From: Reticulitermes speratus | Lineage: Eukaryota > Arthropoda > Insecta > Blattodea > Rhinotermitidae | Assembly (NCBI GenBank): GCA_021186555.1 | Contig: JAJKFL010000042.1 | Span: forward strand, 48,765,980-48,829,979 | Reading direction: 5' to 3' | Length of the DNA: 64,000 bases | Part shown: positions 22,441 through 34,385 of the stretch, in pieces | Layout of the letters: each line of letters opens with the position of its first letter | Numbering within the stretch: the first letter of the stretch is position 1 | The notes under the pieces: model-generated | The model's database searches: none | The model's input: only the letters and a program-made list of their open reading frames with translations | Told to the model about the DNA's origin: nothing | Program-made: the position numbers and the translations under genes

Positions 22441-25400
22441 CGACGCTGTATAATGTTTTTCTCCCAGTACTTCAGTTTCCCCTGTCAGTATCATTCCACC
22501 AATGTACCATACTCATTCATCCATCTACCACCAACGCTGTATAATGTTTCTCTCCCAGTACTTCAGTTTTCCCCTGTCAGTATCATTCCACCAATGCTCC
22601 ATACTCATTCATCCATCTACCACCAACGCTGTATAATGTTTTTTCTCCCAGTACTTCAGTTTTCCCCTGTCAGTATCATTCCACCAATGCTCCATACTCA
22701 TTCATCCATCTACCACCAACGCTGTATAATGTTTTTCTCCCAGTACTTCAGTTTTCCCCTGTCAGTATCATTCCACCAATGCTCCATACTCATTCATACA
22801 TCTACCACCAACGCTGTATAATGTTTCTCTCCCAGTACTTCAGTTTTCCCCTGTCAGTATCATTCCACCAATGCTCCATACTCATTCATTCATCTACCAC
22901 CAACGCTGTATAATGTTTCTCTCCCAGTACTTCAGTTTTCCCCTGTCAGTATCATTCCACCAATGCTCCATACTCATGCATCCATCTACCACCAACGCTG
23001 TATAATGTTTTTCTCCCAGTACTTCAGTTTTCCCCTGTCAGTATCATTCCACCAATGCTCCATACTCATTCATACATCTACCACCAACGCTGTATAATGT
23101 TTTTCTCCAGTACTTCAGTTTTCCCCTGTCAGTATCATTCCACCAATGCTCCATACTCATTCATACATCTACCACCAACGCTGTATAATGTTTCTCTCCC
23201 AGTACTTCAGTTTCCCCTGTCAGTATCATTCCACCAATGCTCCATACTCATTCATACATCTACCACCAACGCTGTATAATGTTTCTCTCCCAGTACTTCA
23301 GTTTTCCCCTGTCAGTATCATTCCACCAATGCTCCATACTCATTCATACATCTACCACCAACGCTGTATAATGTTTTTCTCCCAGTACTTCAGTTTTCCC
23401 CTGTCAGTATCATTCCACCAATGCTCCATACTCATTCATACATCTACCACCAACGCTGTATAATGTTTTTCTCCCAGTACTTCAGTTTTCCCCTGTCAGT
23501 ATCATTCCACCAATGATCCATACTCATTCATACATCTACCACCAACGCTGTATAATGTTTTTCTCCAAGTACTTCAGTTTTCCCCTGTCAGTATCATTCC
23601 ACCAATGCTCCATACTCATTCATACATCTACCACCAACGCTGTATAATGTTTCTCTCCCAGTACTTCAGTTTTCCCCTGTCAGTATCATTCCACCAATGC
23701 TCCATACTCATTCATACATCTACCACCAACGCTGTATAATGTTTTTCTCCCAGTACTTCAGTTTTCCCCTGTCAGTATCATTCCACCAATGCTCCATACT
23801 CTTTCATACATCTACCACCAACGCTGTATAATGTTTTTCTCCCAGTACTTCAGTTTTCCCCTGTCAGTATCATTCCACCAATGCTCCATACTCATTCATA
23901 CATCTACCACCAACGCTGTATAATGTTTCTCTCCCAGTACTTCAGTTTTCCCCTGTCAGTATCATTCCACCAATGCTCCATACTCATTCATACATCTACC
24001 ACCAACGCTGTATAATGTTTTTCTCCCAGTACTTCAGTTTTCCCCTGTCAGTATCATTCCACCAATGCTCCATACTCATTCATACATCTACCACCAACGC
24101 TGTATAATGTTTTTCTCCCAGTACTTCAGTTTTCCCCTGTCAGTATCATTCCACCAATGCTCCATACTCATTCATACATCTACCACCAACGCTGTATAAT
24201 GTTTCTCTCCCAGTACTTCAGTTTTCCCCTGTCAGTATCATTCCACCAATGCTCCATACTCATTCATACATCTACCACCAACGCTGTATAATGTTTTTCT
24301 CCCAGTACTTCAGTTTTCCCCAGTCAGTATCATTCCACCAATGCTCCATACTCATTCATACATCTACCACCAACGCTCTATAATGTTTCTCTCCCAGTAC
24401 TTCAGTTTCCCCTGTCAGTATCATTCCACCAATGCTCCATACCCATTCATACATCTACCACCAACGCTGTATAATGTTTCTCTCCCAGTACTTCAGTTTC
24501 CCCTGTCAGTATCATTCCACCAATGCTCCATACCCATTCATACATCTACCACCAACGCTGTATAATGTTTCTCTCCCAGTACTTCAGTTTCCCCTGTCAG
24601 TATCATTCCACCAATGCTCCATACTCATTCATACATCTACCACCAACGCTGTATAATGTTTCTCTCCCAGTACTTCAGTTTTCCCCTGTCAGTATCATTC
24701 CACCAATGCTCCATACTCATTCATACATCTACCACCAACGCTGTACAATGTTTCTCTCCCAGTACTTCAGTTTTCCCCTGTCAGTATCATTCCACCAATG
24801 CTCCATACTCATTCATACATCTACCACCAACGCTGTATAATGTTTTCTCCCCAGTACTTCAGTTTTCCCCTGTCAGTATCATTCCACCAATGCTCCATAC
24901 TCATTCATACATCTACCACCAACGCTGTATAATGTTTTTCTCCCAGTACTTCAGTTTTCCCCAGTCAGTATCATTCCACCAATGCTCCATACTCATTCAT
25001 ACATCTACCACCAACGCTCTATAATGTTTCTCTCCCAGTACTTCAGTTTCCCCTGTCAGTATCATTCCACCAATGCTCCATACCCATTCATACATCTACC
25101 ACCAACGCTGTATAATGTTTCTCTCCCAGTACTTCAGTTTCCCCTGTCAGTATCATTCCACCAATGCTCCATACCCATTCATACATCTACCACCAACGCT
25201 GTATAATGTTTCTCTCCCAGTACTTCAGTTTCCCCTGTCAGTATCATTCCACCAATGCTCCATACTCATTCATACATCTACCACCAACGCTGTATAATGT
25301 TTCTCTCCCAGTACTTCAGTTTTCCCCTGTCAGTATCATTCCACCAATGCTCCATACTCATTCATACATCTACCACCAACGCTGTATAATGTTTCTCTCC

Positions 25401-26020
25401 CAGTACTTCAGTTTTCCCCTGTCAGTATCATTCCACCAATGCTCCATACCCATTCATACATCTACCACCAACGCTGTATAATGTTTCTCTCCCAGTACTT
25501 CAGTTTTCCCCTGTCAGTATCATTCCACCAATGCTCCATACTCATTCATACATCTACCACCAACGCTGTATAATGTTTCTCTCCCAGTACTTCAGTTTTC
25601 CCCTGTCAGTATCATTCCACCAATGCTCCATACCCATTAATACATCTACCACCAACGCTGTATAATGTTTCTCTCCCAGTACTTCAGTTTTCCCCTGTCA
25701 GTATCATTCCACCAATGCTCCATACTCATTCATACATCTACCACCAACGCTGTATAATGTTTCTCTCCCAGTACTTCAGTTTTCCCCTGTCAGTATCATT
25801 CCACCAATGCTCCATACTCATTCATACATCTACCACCAACGCTGTATAATGTTTCTCTCCCAGTACTTCAGTTTTCCCCTGTCAGTATCATTCCACCAAT
25901 GCTCCATACTCATTCATTCATCTACCACCAACGCTGTATAATGTTTCTCTCCCAGTACTTCAGTTTTCCCCTGTCAGTATCATTCCAGCAATTCTCCATA
26001 CGCATTCGTTCATCTACATT
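22360..26020. repeat. 91-bp satellite array, about 40 units
   Basis: Each unit contains TCTCCCAGTACTTCAG, CCCCTGTCAGTATCATTCC, ACCAATGCTCCATACTCATT and CTACCACCAACGCTGTATAA. Units are nearly identical. A run of about seven units is duplicated with an offset of 641 bp (24,319-24,960 versus 24,960-25,600), marked by shared variants. The final unit decays at about 25,985-26,020. Confidence 0.97.
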
Positions 26021-26597
26021 TTGGTCTCACCAGGTGGACAAAAGGGCGACGCTGCGATACCTTCCTAACAGCAGTGTTCCCACTGCCACCAACTGTCGTC
26101 ACTTTGTAGGCACGCTCACGTCGCAGTTTGTGCGTCTTGCTGTTAGACATTTTTACCAAGTAACGAGGCTGGGCCAAAACGTATTTTCCTTAAATTTGTA
26201 TTGACACGGTTTCGGACGTTTCTGCAGGCAGTCTGCTGGTTGCTTACAGACTGCAGTGAACTCCCGTCCCCATGGGAACAGCAAATATCCCCGTTCGTCC
26301 TTTCCAAACACTCCGTACGGTGAGAAGCAAAGCTAATATTTATCCAAGACTTTAGGACACAGTCGTCTATAGAAACCGAACGTTGTGTACGAGGAACTGC
26401 ATCAGACGGCGTTCTTTAATTAGCATTAAAATCTACAAAACGTGTATTTGTGTATCGACTAGAAGGGGGGGGGGGGTCTTTTAAGAAATGTAGAGACAAA
26501 AGCGAAGTGTGCAGAACGTGGTCGGGAAAACGTAAGGAACAAATTCTCTTGGAAGACCGAGGCATAGATGCGAGGGTAATATTAAGTGACGTTTGTG
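26021..26597. other. unassigned interval
   Basis: Contains a poly-G tract near 26,465-26,477. No gene recognised. Confidence 0.35.
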
Positions 26598-26885
26598 GGC
26601 CGCGATAGCTCAGTCGGTATAGCGACTCGCTACAGGCTGGACGGTCCGGGGATCGAATCTCGGTAGGGGCGAGATTTTCAGTACCCGTCTAGACCGGCCC
26701 TGGAGCCCACTCAGCGTCTTGTACAATGGGTACCGGGTCTCTTTCCCGGGGGTAAAGCGGCCGGGGCGTGGAGTTGACCACCCATCCTCATCTAGTGCCG
26801 GGGTTAAAGAAAGAGTAGAGCTATACCTCTATTCCCCCTCTGGGCCTTCATAGCCTGTTCTAGGGAGAACTTTACCTTTACCTTG
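26598..26885 (+). mobile_element. SINE-B, full length
   Basis: One of the best preserved copies: GGGCCGCGATAGCTCAGTCG, GGGGATCGAATCTC, the complete body, and the tail AACTTTACCTTTACCTT. Confidence 0.9.
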
Positions 26886-27828
26886 TGGTTAGCACAGCGG
26901 TGACTATAAATAATACTGTTTTCTATAATGTGGTAAACATTTTTGAAGTATATAAACAACGTGATGCCTCCGTCTTCATGGCAGAATGTTATGAAAATGT
27001 GATAGTGGAAAGAAAGTGCACTCATACTCTGAAGATGGAGGCAACACGTCCATCCGAAACGTTTGTGAATTTATACCAGAATACACAGCGTTCCATCCCA
27101 TTCTTGATGGAACTGCAAAGATAGTTTGTCTGAGAATGTGGACTGGAATAACGTCGCCTCAGATGGCAGTGGTGTGCTGTTGTGAGTACTGAAATGAACA
27201 TTCGAACCCAGTAGAAAGTAACAGGTGGCAGGGCTCGGTCGCAGGACCTCGTTACTACTGAGGTATGCAGAGGCAGAGTGCGGTCACAGCTCGAGGCTAC
27301 TGCGAGGACACCCCATTACACGCCAGCTTTCTGGTTCTTTTATTCCATACTTATTAAAATCCTTCATGGGTGGTCTGTAGCCGAGTGGTGTGCCTTGTGT
27401 CGCTCTTGTAGGCAGAACGAAGGCCACTGTGTGTATATCACGGTTGCATACACTCAGATTCAAGTGCAATGGACCGTACGTTTGTTTCACTGCGCGCACT
27501 GTGTGGGTCTGTCCGAAGTAGCGGACACCGCGATGACACCACGATGACACCACGATGACAGCCAGAGAGACTCAGCTTTGGTCTAGTCAATTTTCACGAC
27601 TGACTTTCCTTGCGTTGTTGGCAGAGTGGAGATTGTTGACGCTTTAAACTGTCGAGTTCGTACCGTGGTTTATGACGCCGTTGAGTCTGGTAATTCAAAG
27701 AGATATATCAACGCAGGTCTCCTGTTATCTTTCCGTCTCTTCTTCACACTTCACACTTCAAAGAACGGTACAAATATCTATCATTCTGAAACCTCACAAC
27801 CAGCCTAACCCAATTTAGTCGTTTCTTC
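26886..27828. other. unassigned interval with a hammerhead-like core
   Basis: The only structure noted is at 27,029-27,062 (CTGAAGATGG, a hairpin-poor loop, CCGAAACGTT). GATGACACCAC is duplicated at about 27,533-27,557. No gene recognised. Confidence 0.4.
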
Positions 27829-28111
27829 ATGCGCTACAAGCCGGAAGGTTGCGGGTTCGATTCCCGATGGTGTTATTGGAGTTTTTCATTGACATAATCC
27901 TTTCGGTCGCACTATGGCCCTGGGGTCGACTTAGCCTTAACAGAAGTGAGTACCAGGAATATTTCCTGGGGGGTAAAGGCGGCCGGTACTTAGGGCTGAC
28001 AACCTTACCACCTTCATGTGCCGATTGCCTATAAATCTGGTAGCCTCAACCTGCTGGAACCCTAAGGACCTGTCCAGGCCTGTAATGTGATTGCTTTACC
28101 TTTACCTTCAA
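27829..28111 (+). mobile_element. SINE-E (tRNA-derived SINE)
   Basis: It has the B box GCGGGTTCGATTCCCG, a central segment GGGGGGTAAAGGCGGCCGG close to SINE-B, the unique stretch GGGCTGACAACCTTACCACC, and the tail GCTTTACCTTTACCTT shared with SINE-B. The A-box end is diverged. Confidence 0.75.
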
Positions 28112-28329
28112 AGAGCACTTCGCTCTTATGGGACGTTACGCATCGTAGACTGGTAGTTAGTTACTGACGTTTCGGGACAACCTATCGATCCCAACTTCGA
28201 GGGTCAAGCAATCCAAGAAGTTCTTCGATGCTGGCATCGCGATGCGCTTCGTCATGCCTTTCAATTGACACTACCAACTGTTATCTCCAGTCGCCACAAC
28301 AGTACTGTGTGTTATCGTACACATTTACA

Positions 28330-28375
28330 CTTTATTACAACATGTTTCGACTTATGTTGGTCATCATCAGGTAAT
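28330..28375 (-). ncRNA. hammerhead-like core
   Basis: On the minus strand, CTGATGA (28370-28364) is followed by a weak 3-bp GAC/GTC hairpin and GAAACATGTT. The core nucleotides match, but helix II is short. Function inferred only. Confidence 0.3.
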
Positions 28376-28492
28376 ACATATCAAGAACGAAGGAAAGCTG
28401 TGTGGGTTTGAGGTTATGGTTATGGTTTATGTGGCATTTTGGTTTCCTTTCCTCTTTTCTTTAATAGGATTTTTTTCTGTTTTTTCTGAAGA

Positions 28493-28496
<4 letters not shown>

Positions 28497-28530
<34 letters not shown>
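28497..28530. repeat. (GT)n microsatellite
   Basis: About 17 uninterrupted GT units. Confidence 0.98.
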
Positions 28531-28532
<2 letters not shown>

Positions 28533-28591
28533 ACTTAGTTTGCTATCATGCACTATTTTTAATCGAATTTTTTCGTGGCAGGTAATTATAA

Positions 28592-29083
28592 TTTCACTAA
28601 CTAACTAACTAACTAACTAACTCCATGTAGCACAGTCCTTCTTGAGAAGCTAACAGGCCCTCAGCTAGTCAAGAAATTCCCCGCGTTTTATGGAACCCAA
28701 GGTTCATTGCCGCATTCACAAGAGCCCGCCACCTGTCCCTATTCTGAGCCATATCAATCCAGTTCACGCCCCTCCATCTCACTTCTTGAAGATCCATTTT
28801 AATATTATCCTCCCATCTACGTCTCGGTCTTCCAAGTGGTCTCCTTCCCTCAGGTCTCCCCACCAAAATCCTGTATGCACCTCTCCCCTCACTCATACGT
28901 GCTACATGCCCCGCCCACCTCATTCTTCTTGATTTGATCACCCGAATAATATTTGGTGATGAGTACAGATCATTAAGTTCCTCGTTATGTAGTCTTCTCC
29001 ACTCCCCTGTTACCTCGTCCCTCTTAGGCCCAAATATCCTCCTCAGCACCCTATTCTCGAACAGCCTCAGCTTATGTTCCTCC
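28592..29083 (-). mobile_element. non-LTR retrotransposon 3' stub, family NL1
   Basis: The minus-strand frame 28669-29049 (126 codons) encodes [49 protein letters not shown] and [15 protein letters not shown]. This is the C-terminus of a non-LTR ORF2 downstream of the reverse transcriptase domain. The 3' end runs into an AACT/AGTT tandem tail (28,592-28,623). The element is 5'-truncated, as usual for target-primed integration. It is the best-preserved NL1 copy here. Confidence 0.85.
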
Positions 29084-29349
29084 CAATTATGATTTCACTG
29101 CTATCTTAATATGACAATTGTAACAAATGTTTTTAGATTTGCTAGTAATAAGAAATACAGTCACTCCATTCTGCATACATTTATCCTGCGCAATATGTCT
29201 TGGTACATGACTGCTATCACAGGCAGAATTTGTGTTATCTTATTGAGCGATTAGTAAGGAAGGAAGTGTTTAATAATATTACGAGATTTATGTGAGCGAA
29301 TGTCGACTTTTTTTTTACAGCACGTTGAGTTTTATTTAATTAATATTTA

Positions 29350-29625
29350 ATTAATATATTAACAAAGTTATGCACTTAACAAAATACATTCAGAAATATA
29401 AAACTCCTATAAAACTCCTACATGTTTCGGCACCGAGGTGCCATCATCTGGTAGTTATTCTGAACAAAGCAGAACGAGACCAGCACGCTTAAGTAGGTAC
29501 TGTGTCACGTGCTGGCCTTGTACTGCTGCGTCAGATTAACTCCCTGATGATGGCACCTCGGTGCCGAAACATGTAGGAATTTTATACTTACTTGTGAATG
29601 TATTTTATTAAGTGCATATGTTGGT
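29350..29625. mobile_element. foldback element with two opposed hammerhead-like cores
   Basis: The arms 29,350-29,452 and 29,537-29,625 are inverted copies. Each carries GGCACC/GGTGCC followed by GAAACATGTA. The right arm has the intact CTGATGA; in the left arm it reads CAGATGA. Confidence 0.75.
29544..29575 (+). ncRNA. hammerhead-like core, best match
   Basis: CTGATGA (29544-29550), one extra T, a stem GGCAC/GTGCC closed by a small loop, GAAA (29566-29569), then CATGTA. ACATGT can form the very short helix III seen in Penelope-type motifs, with GTA as cleavage triplet. Canonical hammerheads lack the extra T. Cleavage is untested. Confidence 0.4.
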
Positions 29626-30400
29626 CAATTAATCGTAAGAATATGCACGGTATGAATAACATAATAAAGGCTGAGTTTTGTTGTGCAGAGCATTGAAATG
29701 ATCGCTTAGCTATGTTTGTAAGGTTACAGCAAACACTTGGATTCTCGGAACGCAGGTGTGACCTCTAACCTTTACCTCATTAGTACAGGATCTGAAGAGT
29801 GTTTTTTTCTCTCCAGAGACGAGTTGCAATAATCTCAGTGATATTTCCGTGGCATTAAATACGTTATCCGTGCACCTGCCGCTTACCAATCACAATTTCC
29901 ATTCCTTCATTACGTAAGCAGCCTACCTCCTTACAGAACTTTTCGTTCTTGATAATGGGCACAGATCCTAGCAGCTAGACTGTATTTATAGCGTTACTCC
30001 ATTACTTATGGTGTCTAGGAATTATGCTAATGTTGAACACGGGCCCTTGTCGATGTCTGCAGTGGGTTTTACTGGAGGCTGGCACAGGTGATGCTACAGG
30101 CACCACCTGTGCCAGCATTCAGAAACAGGGCACCTTGCCCACGCAGTGTTTTAAACGTGTTTCGTACGAGTCTCATAACAAACACCATTATGTTCCTACA
30201 CAGCATTAAATGTTTTGTCTTGTTAATGGAGTGTTTACTGCTCGGTACGAACTGAATTATCCTATTGAGAACTAATGGGTTTCTGGACTTTGTCCATCGT
30301 CCGGAAATCTAAAATAACTAGATAACACGACGTTTCGGAAACTGGATCTGCTTCCGTCCTAAGGTGAAGGAGGAGGGAGACACCTACTGTGTTGTGTCCC
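29626..30400. other. unassigned interval
   Basis: At 30,325-30,370 there is a degenerate hammerhead-like motif on the minus strand (GAAACGTCGTG preserved, first box altered). GGACTTTGTCCATCGTC at about 30,285-30,301 is repeated in inverted form near 56,217. No gene recognised. Confidence 0.4.
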
Positions 30401-30406
30401 TTAGAT

Positions 30407-30930
30407 CAGTGGTATTCAACCTGGGGTACGCGTACCCCCGGGGTACGAGAAGACATCTTAGGGGGTACGTAAAATTAAAAAAAATAAGTATATTATTTCA
30501 TGATAAACACTGAATAATCAGGGCCAGATTTAGGGTTAGCCACAAAGACCGGACGTAAGGAGATGCGATTTGGGAGCGCCATTTCTCTCTCCTCTCTCTC
30601 TCTCCCTTATGCAATTCTTATCTGGGCGGCTAGTTTCATTTTATTCCACACAGTGCATATAATTTTGCTTTGCCAAAATACCTTTGTTCCTTTATTAATT
30701 TTTATACGATAGACAATAATATATTTGTTATTTAATAGCTTGACTCTCCTTTTATCTCATTTAAAACTTATTATTTAATACATTATTTTGGATGTAATTT
30801 ATTTAACTTATTTTAATGTAGATTATAGACTGTGTATAACTTGAATTGTGCACCGACAACTTTGGGGGTACAAAAGTTGAAGAGAAATTATATGTGGGGG
30901 TACGCGAACAAGAAAGGTTGAATACCGCTG
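30407..30930. mobile_element. hAT-type MITE, copy 2 (opposite orientation)
   Basis: Same family as 1515-2035, inverted. It starts CAGTGGTATTCAACCTGGGG and ends ATACCGCTG. CCTTAGAT (30399-30406) and CCCTAGAT (30931-30938) form an 8-bp duplication with one mismatch. Confidence 0.85.
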
Positions 30931-30967
30931 CCCTAGATAGAGTTAACCTCAATCACTGCACAAAGTC

Positions 30968-32512
30968 CACAACCCATTACGTCACAAGTCACACACCATT
31001 ACGTCACAATGTCACCACCATTACGTCACAAGTCACAACCATTACGTCACAACGTCACAACCATTACGTCACAATGTCACACACCCATTACGTCAACGTC
31101 ACACACCCATTACGTCACAAAGTCACACCCATTACGTCACAACGTCCACACCATTACGTCACAATGCACACACCCATTACGTCACAACGTCACACACCCA
31201 TTACGTCACAACGTCACACACCCATTACGTCACAACGTCACAAACCCATTACGTCACAACGTCACAAACCCATTACGTCGCAACGTCACACACCCATTAC
31301 GTCACAATGTCACCCATACGTCACAATGTCACCCATTACGTCACAACGTCACAAACCCATTACGTCACAACGTCACAAACCCATTACGTCACAACGTCAC
31401 ACACCCATTACGTCACAAGTCACACACCCATTACGTCACAACGTCACAACCCATTACGTCACAACGTCACAAACCCATTACGTCACAACGTCACACACCC
31501 ATTACGTCACAATCACCATTACGTCACGTCACAAACCCATTACGTCACAACGTCACAAACCCATTACGTCACAACGTCACAAACCCATTACGTCACAACG
31601 TCACAACCCATTACGTCACAACGTCACCAACCCATTACGTCACAACGTCACAAACCCATTACGTCACAACGTCACAAACCCATTACGTCCAACGTCACAA
31701 CCCATTACGTCACAAGTCACACACCCATTACGTCACAATGTCACACCCATTACGTCACAACGTCACAAACCCATTACGTCACAACGTCACAACCCATTAC
31801 GTCACAACGTCACACACCCATTACGTCACAACGTCACAAACCCATTACGTCACAATGTCACACACCCATTACGTCACAACGTCACACCCATTACGTCACA
31901 ATGTCACACACCTATTACGTCACAACGTCACAAACCCATTACGTCACAATGTCACAAACCCCTTACGTCACAACGTCACACACCCATTACGTCACAATGT
32001 CACACACCCATTACGTCACAATGTCACACACCCATTACGTCACAATGTCACCCATTACGTCACAACGTCACACACCATTACGTCACAAGTCACACACCCA
32101 TTACGTCACAACGTCACCATTACGTCACAGTCACAACCATACGTCACAATGTCACACACCCATTACGTCCAATGTCACCCATTACGTCACAACGTCACAC
32201 ACCCATTACGTCACAATGTCACACACCCATTACGTCACAATGTCACCCATACGTCACAAGTCACACACCCATTACGTCACAATGTCACACACCCATTACG
32301 TCACAATGTCACCCATTACGTCACAACGTCACACAACCCATTACGTCACACGTCACACACCCATTACGTCACAATGTCACCATTACGTCACAACGTACAC
32401 CCATTACGTCCAGTGTCACACACCCATTACGTCACAATGGGCACCCATTACGTCACAAGTACACAGCCCATTACGTCACAATGGCACACACCCATACTTC
32501 ACAGTGTCACAA
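30968..32512. repeat. 24-bp array rich in CRE-like octamers
   Basis: Units read CCCATTACGTCACAACGTCA plus CACA or CAAA, with many one- to three-base deletions. Each has TTACGTCA, a known variant of the CREB/ATF site TGACGTCA, and a second ACGTCA. Long open frames in three frames come from the repeat. Confidence 0.95.
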
Positions 32513-32943
32513 CATCGTCGTCAGAAGCTTTTAGATTTTATTTGAATTATCTAATTGGACTTGAGCGAATTTCTACGGAGACGGTTCGATTCCAGCCAGT
32601 CCATGTGAGATCTGTGGTAGACAAAGCTGCACTGAAACAGGTTTTCTGCGATACTTCGGTATTCTCCTGTCAGGTCATTAATTGATTTTATCTTATACTA
32701 CTTTTACCAGACAAATGAGCGAAGCCTGGGGCCTTAAACAAACAATGCTCTAACGGAAATCGGGAAGGATTAGACAGATAAGCTGCTCTCAGGTTTTAAT
32801 TTTTCACTGACGCAAGGTTGGAGGAAAGAACACAATAAAGGAGTAATCGTGTTATTAGCACAGTCATAAACGTGGGTGAGAGTATGATGGGCGATGCATA
32901 TAGCACGCATGGGGCGTTACGTAATATATATAAATATAATATT
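32513..32943. other. interval with SINE-C remnant
   Basis: 32,570-32,680 carries a SINE-C body (GGTTCGATTCCAGCCAGTCC, GATCTGTGGTAGACAAAG). The remainder is unassigned. Confidence 0.5.
32570..32680 (+). mobile_element. SINE-C fragment
   Basis: B-box GGTTCGATTCC, then CCATGTGAGATCTGTGGTAG and CTCCTGTCAGGTCATT. These are aligned segments of the copy at 50437-50610. Confidence 0.7.
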
Positions 32944-33350
32944 TATGAGTGGAGAAGACTACATAACGAGGAGCTTCATGATCGGAACTCATCACCAAAT
33001 ATTATTCGGGTGATGAAATCAAGAAGAATGAGATGGGCTGGGCATGTAGCACGTATGGGGGACAAGAGAGGTGCATACAGGATTTTGATGGGGAGACCTG
33101 ATGGAAAGAGACGACTTCGAAGACCTAGCCGTAGATGGGAGGATAATATTAAAATGGATCTTCAAGAAGTGGTATTGGGGTGGGGGCATGGACTGGATTG
33201 AGATGGCTCAGGATAGGGACAGGTGGCGGGCTGTTGTGAATGCGGTAATGAACTGTCGGGTTCCATAAAATGCGGGGAATTTCTTGACTAGCTGAGGGAC
33301 TGTTAGTTTCTCAGGAAGGACTCTGCTCCATGGAGTTAGTTAGATAGTTA
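32944..33350 (+). mobile_element. non-LTR 3' stub, family NL1
   Basis: The plus-strand frame reads [50 protein letters not shown], then is broken near 33,175-33,185 (GGTATTGGGGTGGGGGCATG), after which the DRDRW segment continues in another frame. It ends in a GTTAGATAGTTAGTTA tail. Confidence 0.8.
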
Positions 33351-34140
33351 GTTACTATTTGTTAGAATATCTGAGGGGCACGTGTAGTGGATTACTCTGC
33401 CTCAGAAGACGGTCCAGTAACGCGGTGTTGAATCGCAAATGAAACAAGTCACAATAAACTTCAAATCAAACCAAGGACATCAGTTTTATTACGCGATGCT
33501 TCAACGTGTTCGGTCAGATTTTCCAAAGCTTTTTAACAACCGGTATAGTTGAATAGTTCAAACAGGGACACATTGACAGAACGTTAATCTCATAAACAGA
33601 TCCTCTTTTTATCTTTTAGGAAGGGAATTAGGTTAGAACAGCATACAATTAATGACCCGCCAACTAGCAAAATAATCGCTTTGCACTGAACAAGCAATAA
33701 GGCAGCTGATATTAAAGTGTGTCACTGTGTTCGTATTTTAGTCAGTGTATCTAGAGTGATTTTTACGGTCTATTTAGCGGCTCGGTCTGTATCTAGATTA
33801 CGTGGCACATATAATATATGAACTAATGTGAATAATAAATTAACAGGACACCGAAATAGGGCCCTTCCAATAGAAACCTGTCCGAGTGTCGCTTTGTTAC
33901 AAATATCATGCTCATATCGGATCGAACCCGGGGCCTCCGCTATGAAGCCGGCGCCTAAACAACCGCCTGAGACGTGGCATGTCTTACAGCGATTTAGTTA
34001 TACGGGCTGGCCCCCTTTATAGTGTGCTTCAGTGCGACAGATTTATGGAACACCGACACAAAATTCCTTTCGCCCCCCTACGTCAAGTATGGATTTCACC
34101 TCGTTTGTTTTTCACGAAACTCACGCTATCTCCGTGACTT
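33351..34140. other. unassigned interval with a tRNA-like fragment
   Basis: On the minus strand around 33,915-33,980, GGTTGTTTAGGCG and GGGTTCGATCC have A-box/B-box spacing, so this may be an old tRNA-derived head. Nothing else recognised. Confidence 0.35.
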
Positions 34141-34141
34141 C

Positions 34142-34385
34142 AGGCTTCCGCCGCGATGTTGATCAGAACTGCGCTCTTCTGGGGTATTACGCAGCGTCGA
34201 GTGGTAATCACTTACCGACGTTTCGGGACAACGTATCGGTCCCATCTTCAAGGGTCAAGAAGTGCACTTCTTGACCCTTGAATGCACTTCTTGACCCTTG
34301 AAGATGGGACCGATACGTTGTCCCGAAACGTCGGTAAAGGATTACCACTCGACGCTGCGTAATACCCCAGAAGAGCGCAGATCTG
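34142..34385. mobile_element. foldback element with two opposed hammerhead-like cores
   Basis: An almost perfect inverted repeat: GCTCTTCTGGGGTATTACGC at about 34,170 is answered by GCGTAATACCCCAGAAGAGC at 34,357-34,376. Each arm contains a GGGAC/GTCCC hairpin and GAAACGTC. The centre repeats GCACTTCTTGACCCTTGAA twice. The left flank CAGGCTTCCGCCGCGATGTT is shared with the elements at 48,279, 48,578 and 60,222. Confidence 0.85.
34298..34332 (+). ncRNA. hammerhead-like core, GGGAC/GTCCC stem
   Basis: TTGAAGA (first base T instead of C), T, a GGGAC/GTCCC stem (34306-34310 with 34320-34324), then GAAACGTC with the common cleavage triplet GTC. The C-to-T change in the first box would be expected to lower or abolish activity. 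Confidence 0.3.

Noticed and set aside
28690..28932. Plus-strand open frame in the NL1 stub, also seen antisense at 63601-63924
   Set aside because: Shadow of the minus- or plus-strand non-LTR coding sequence; the sense frame carries the recognisable peptides.
30846..32685. Three plus-strand frames of 412-562 codons
   Set aside because: They are phases of the 24-bp array; indels shift between them freely, which a real gene would not tolerate.
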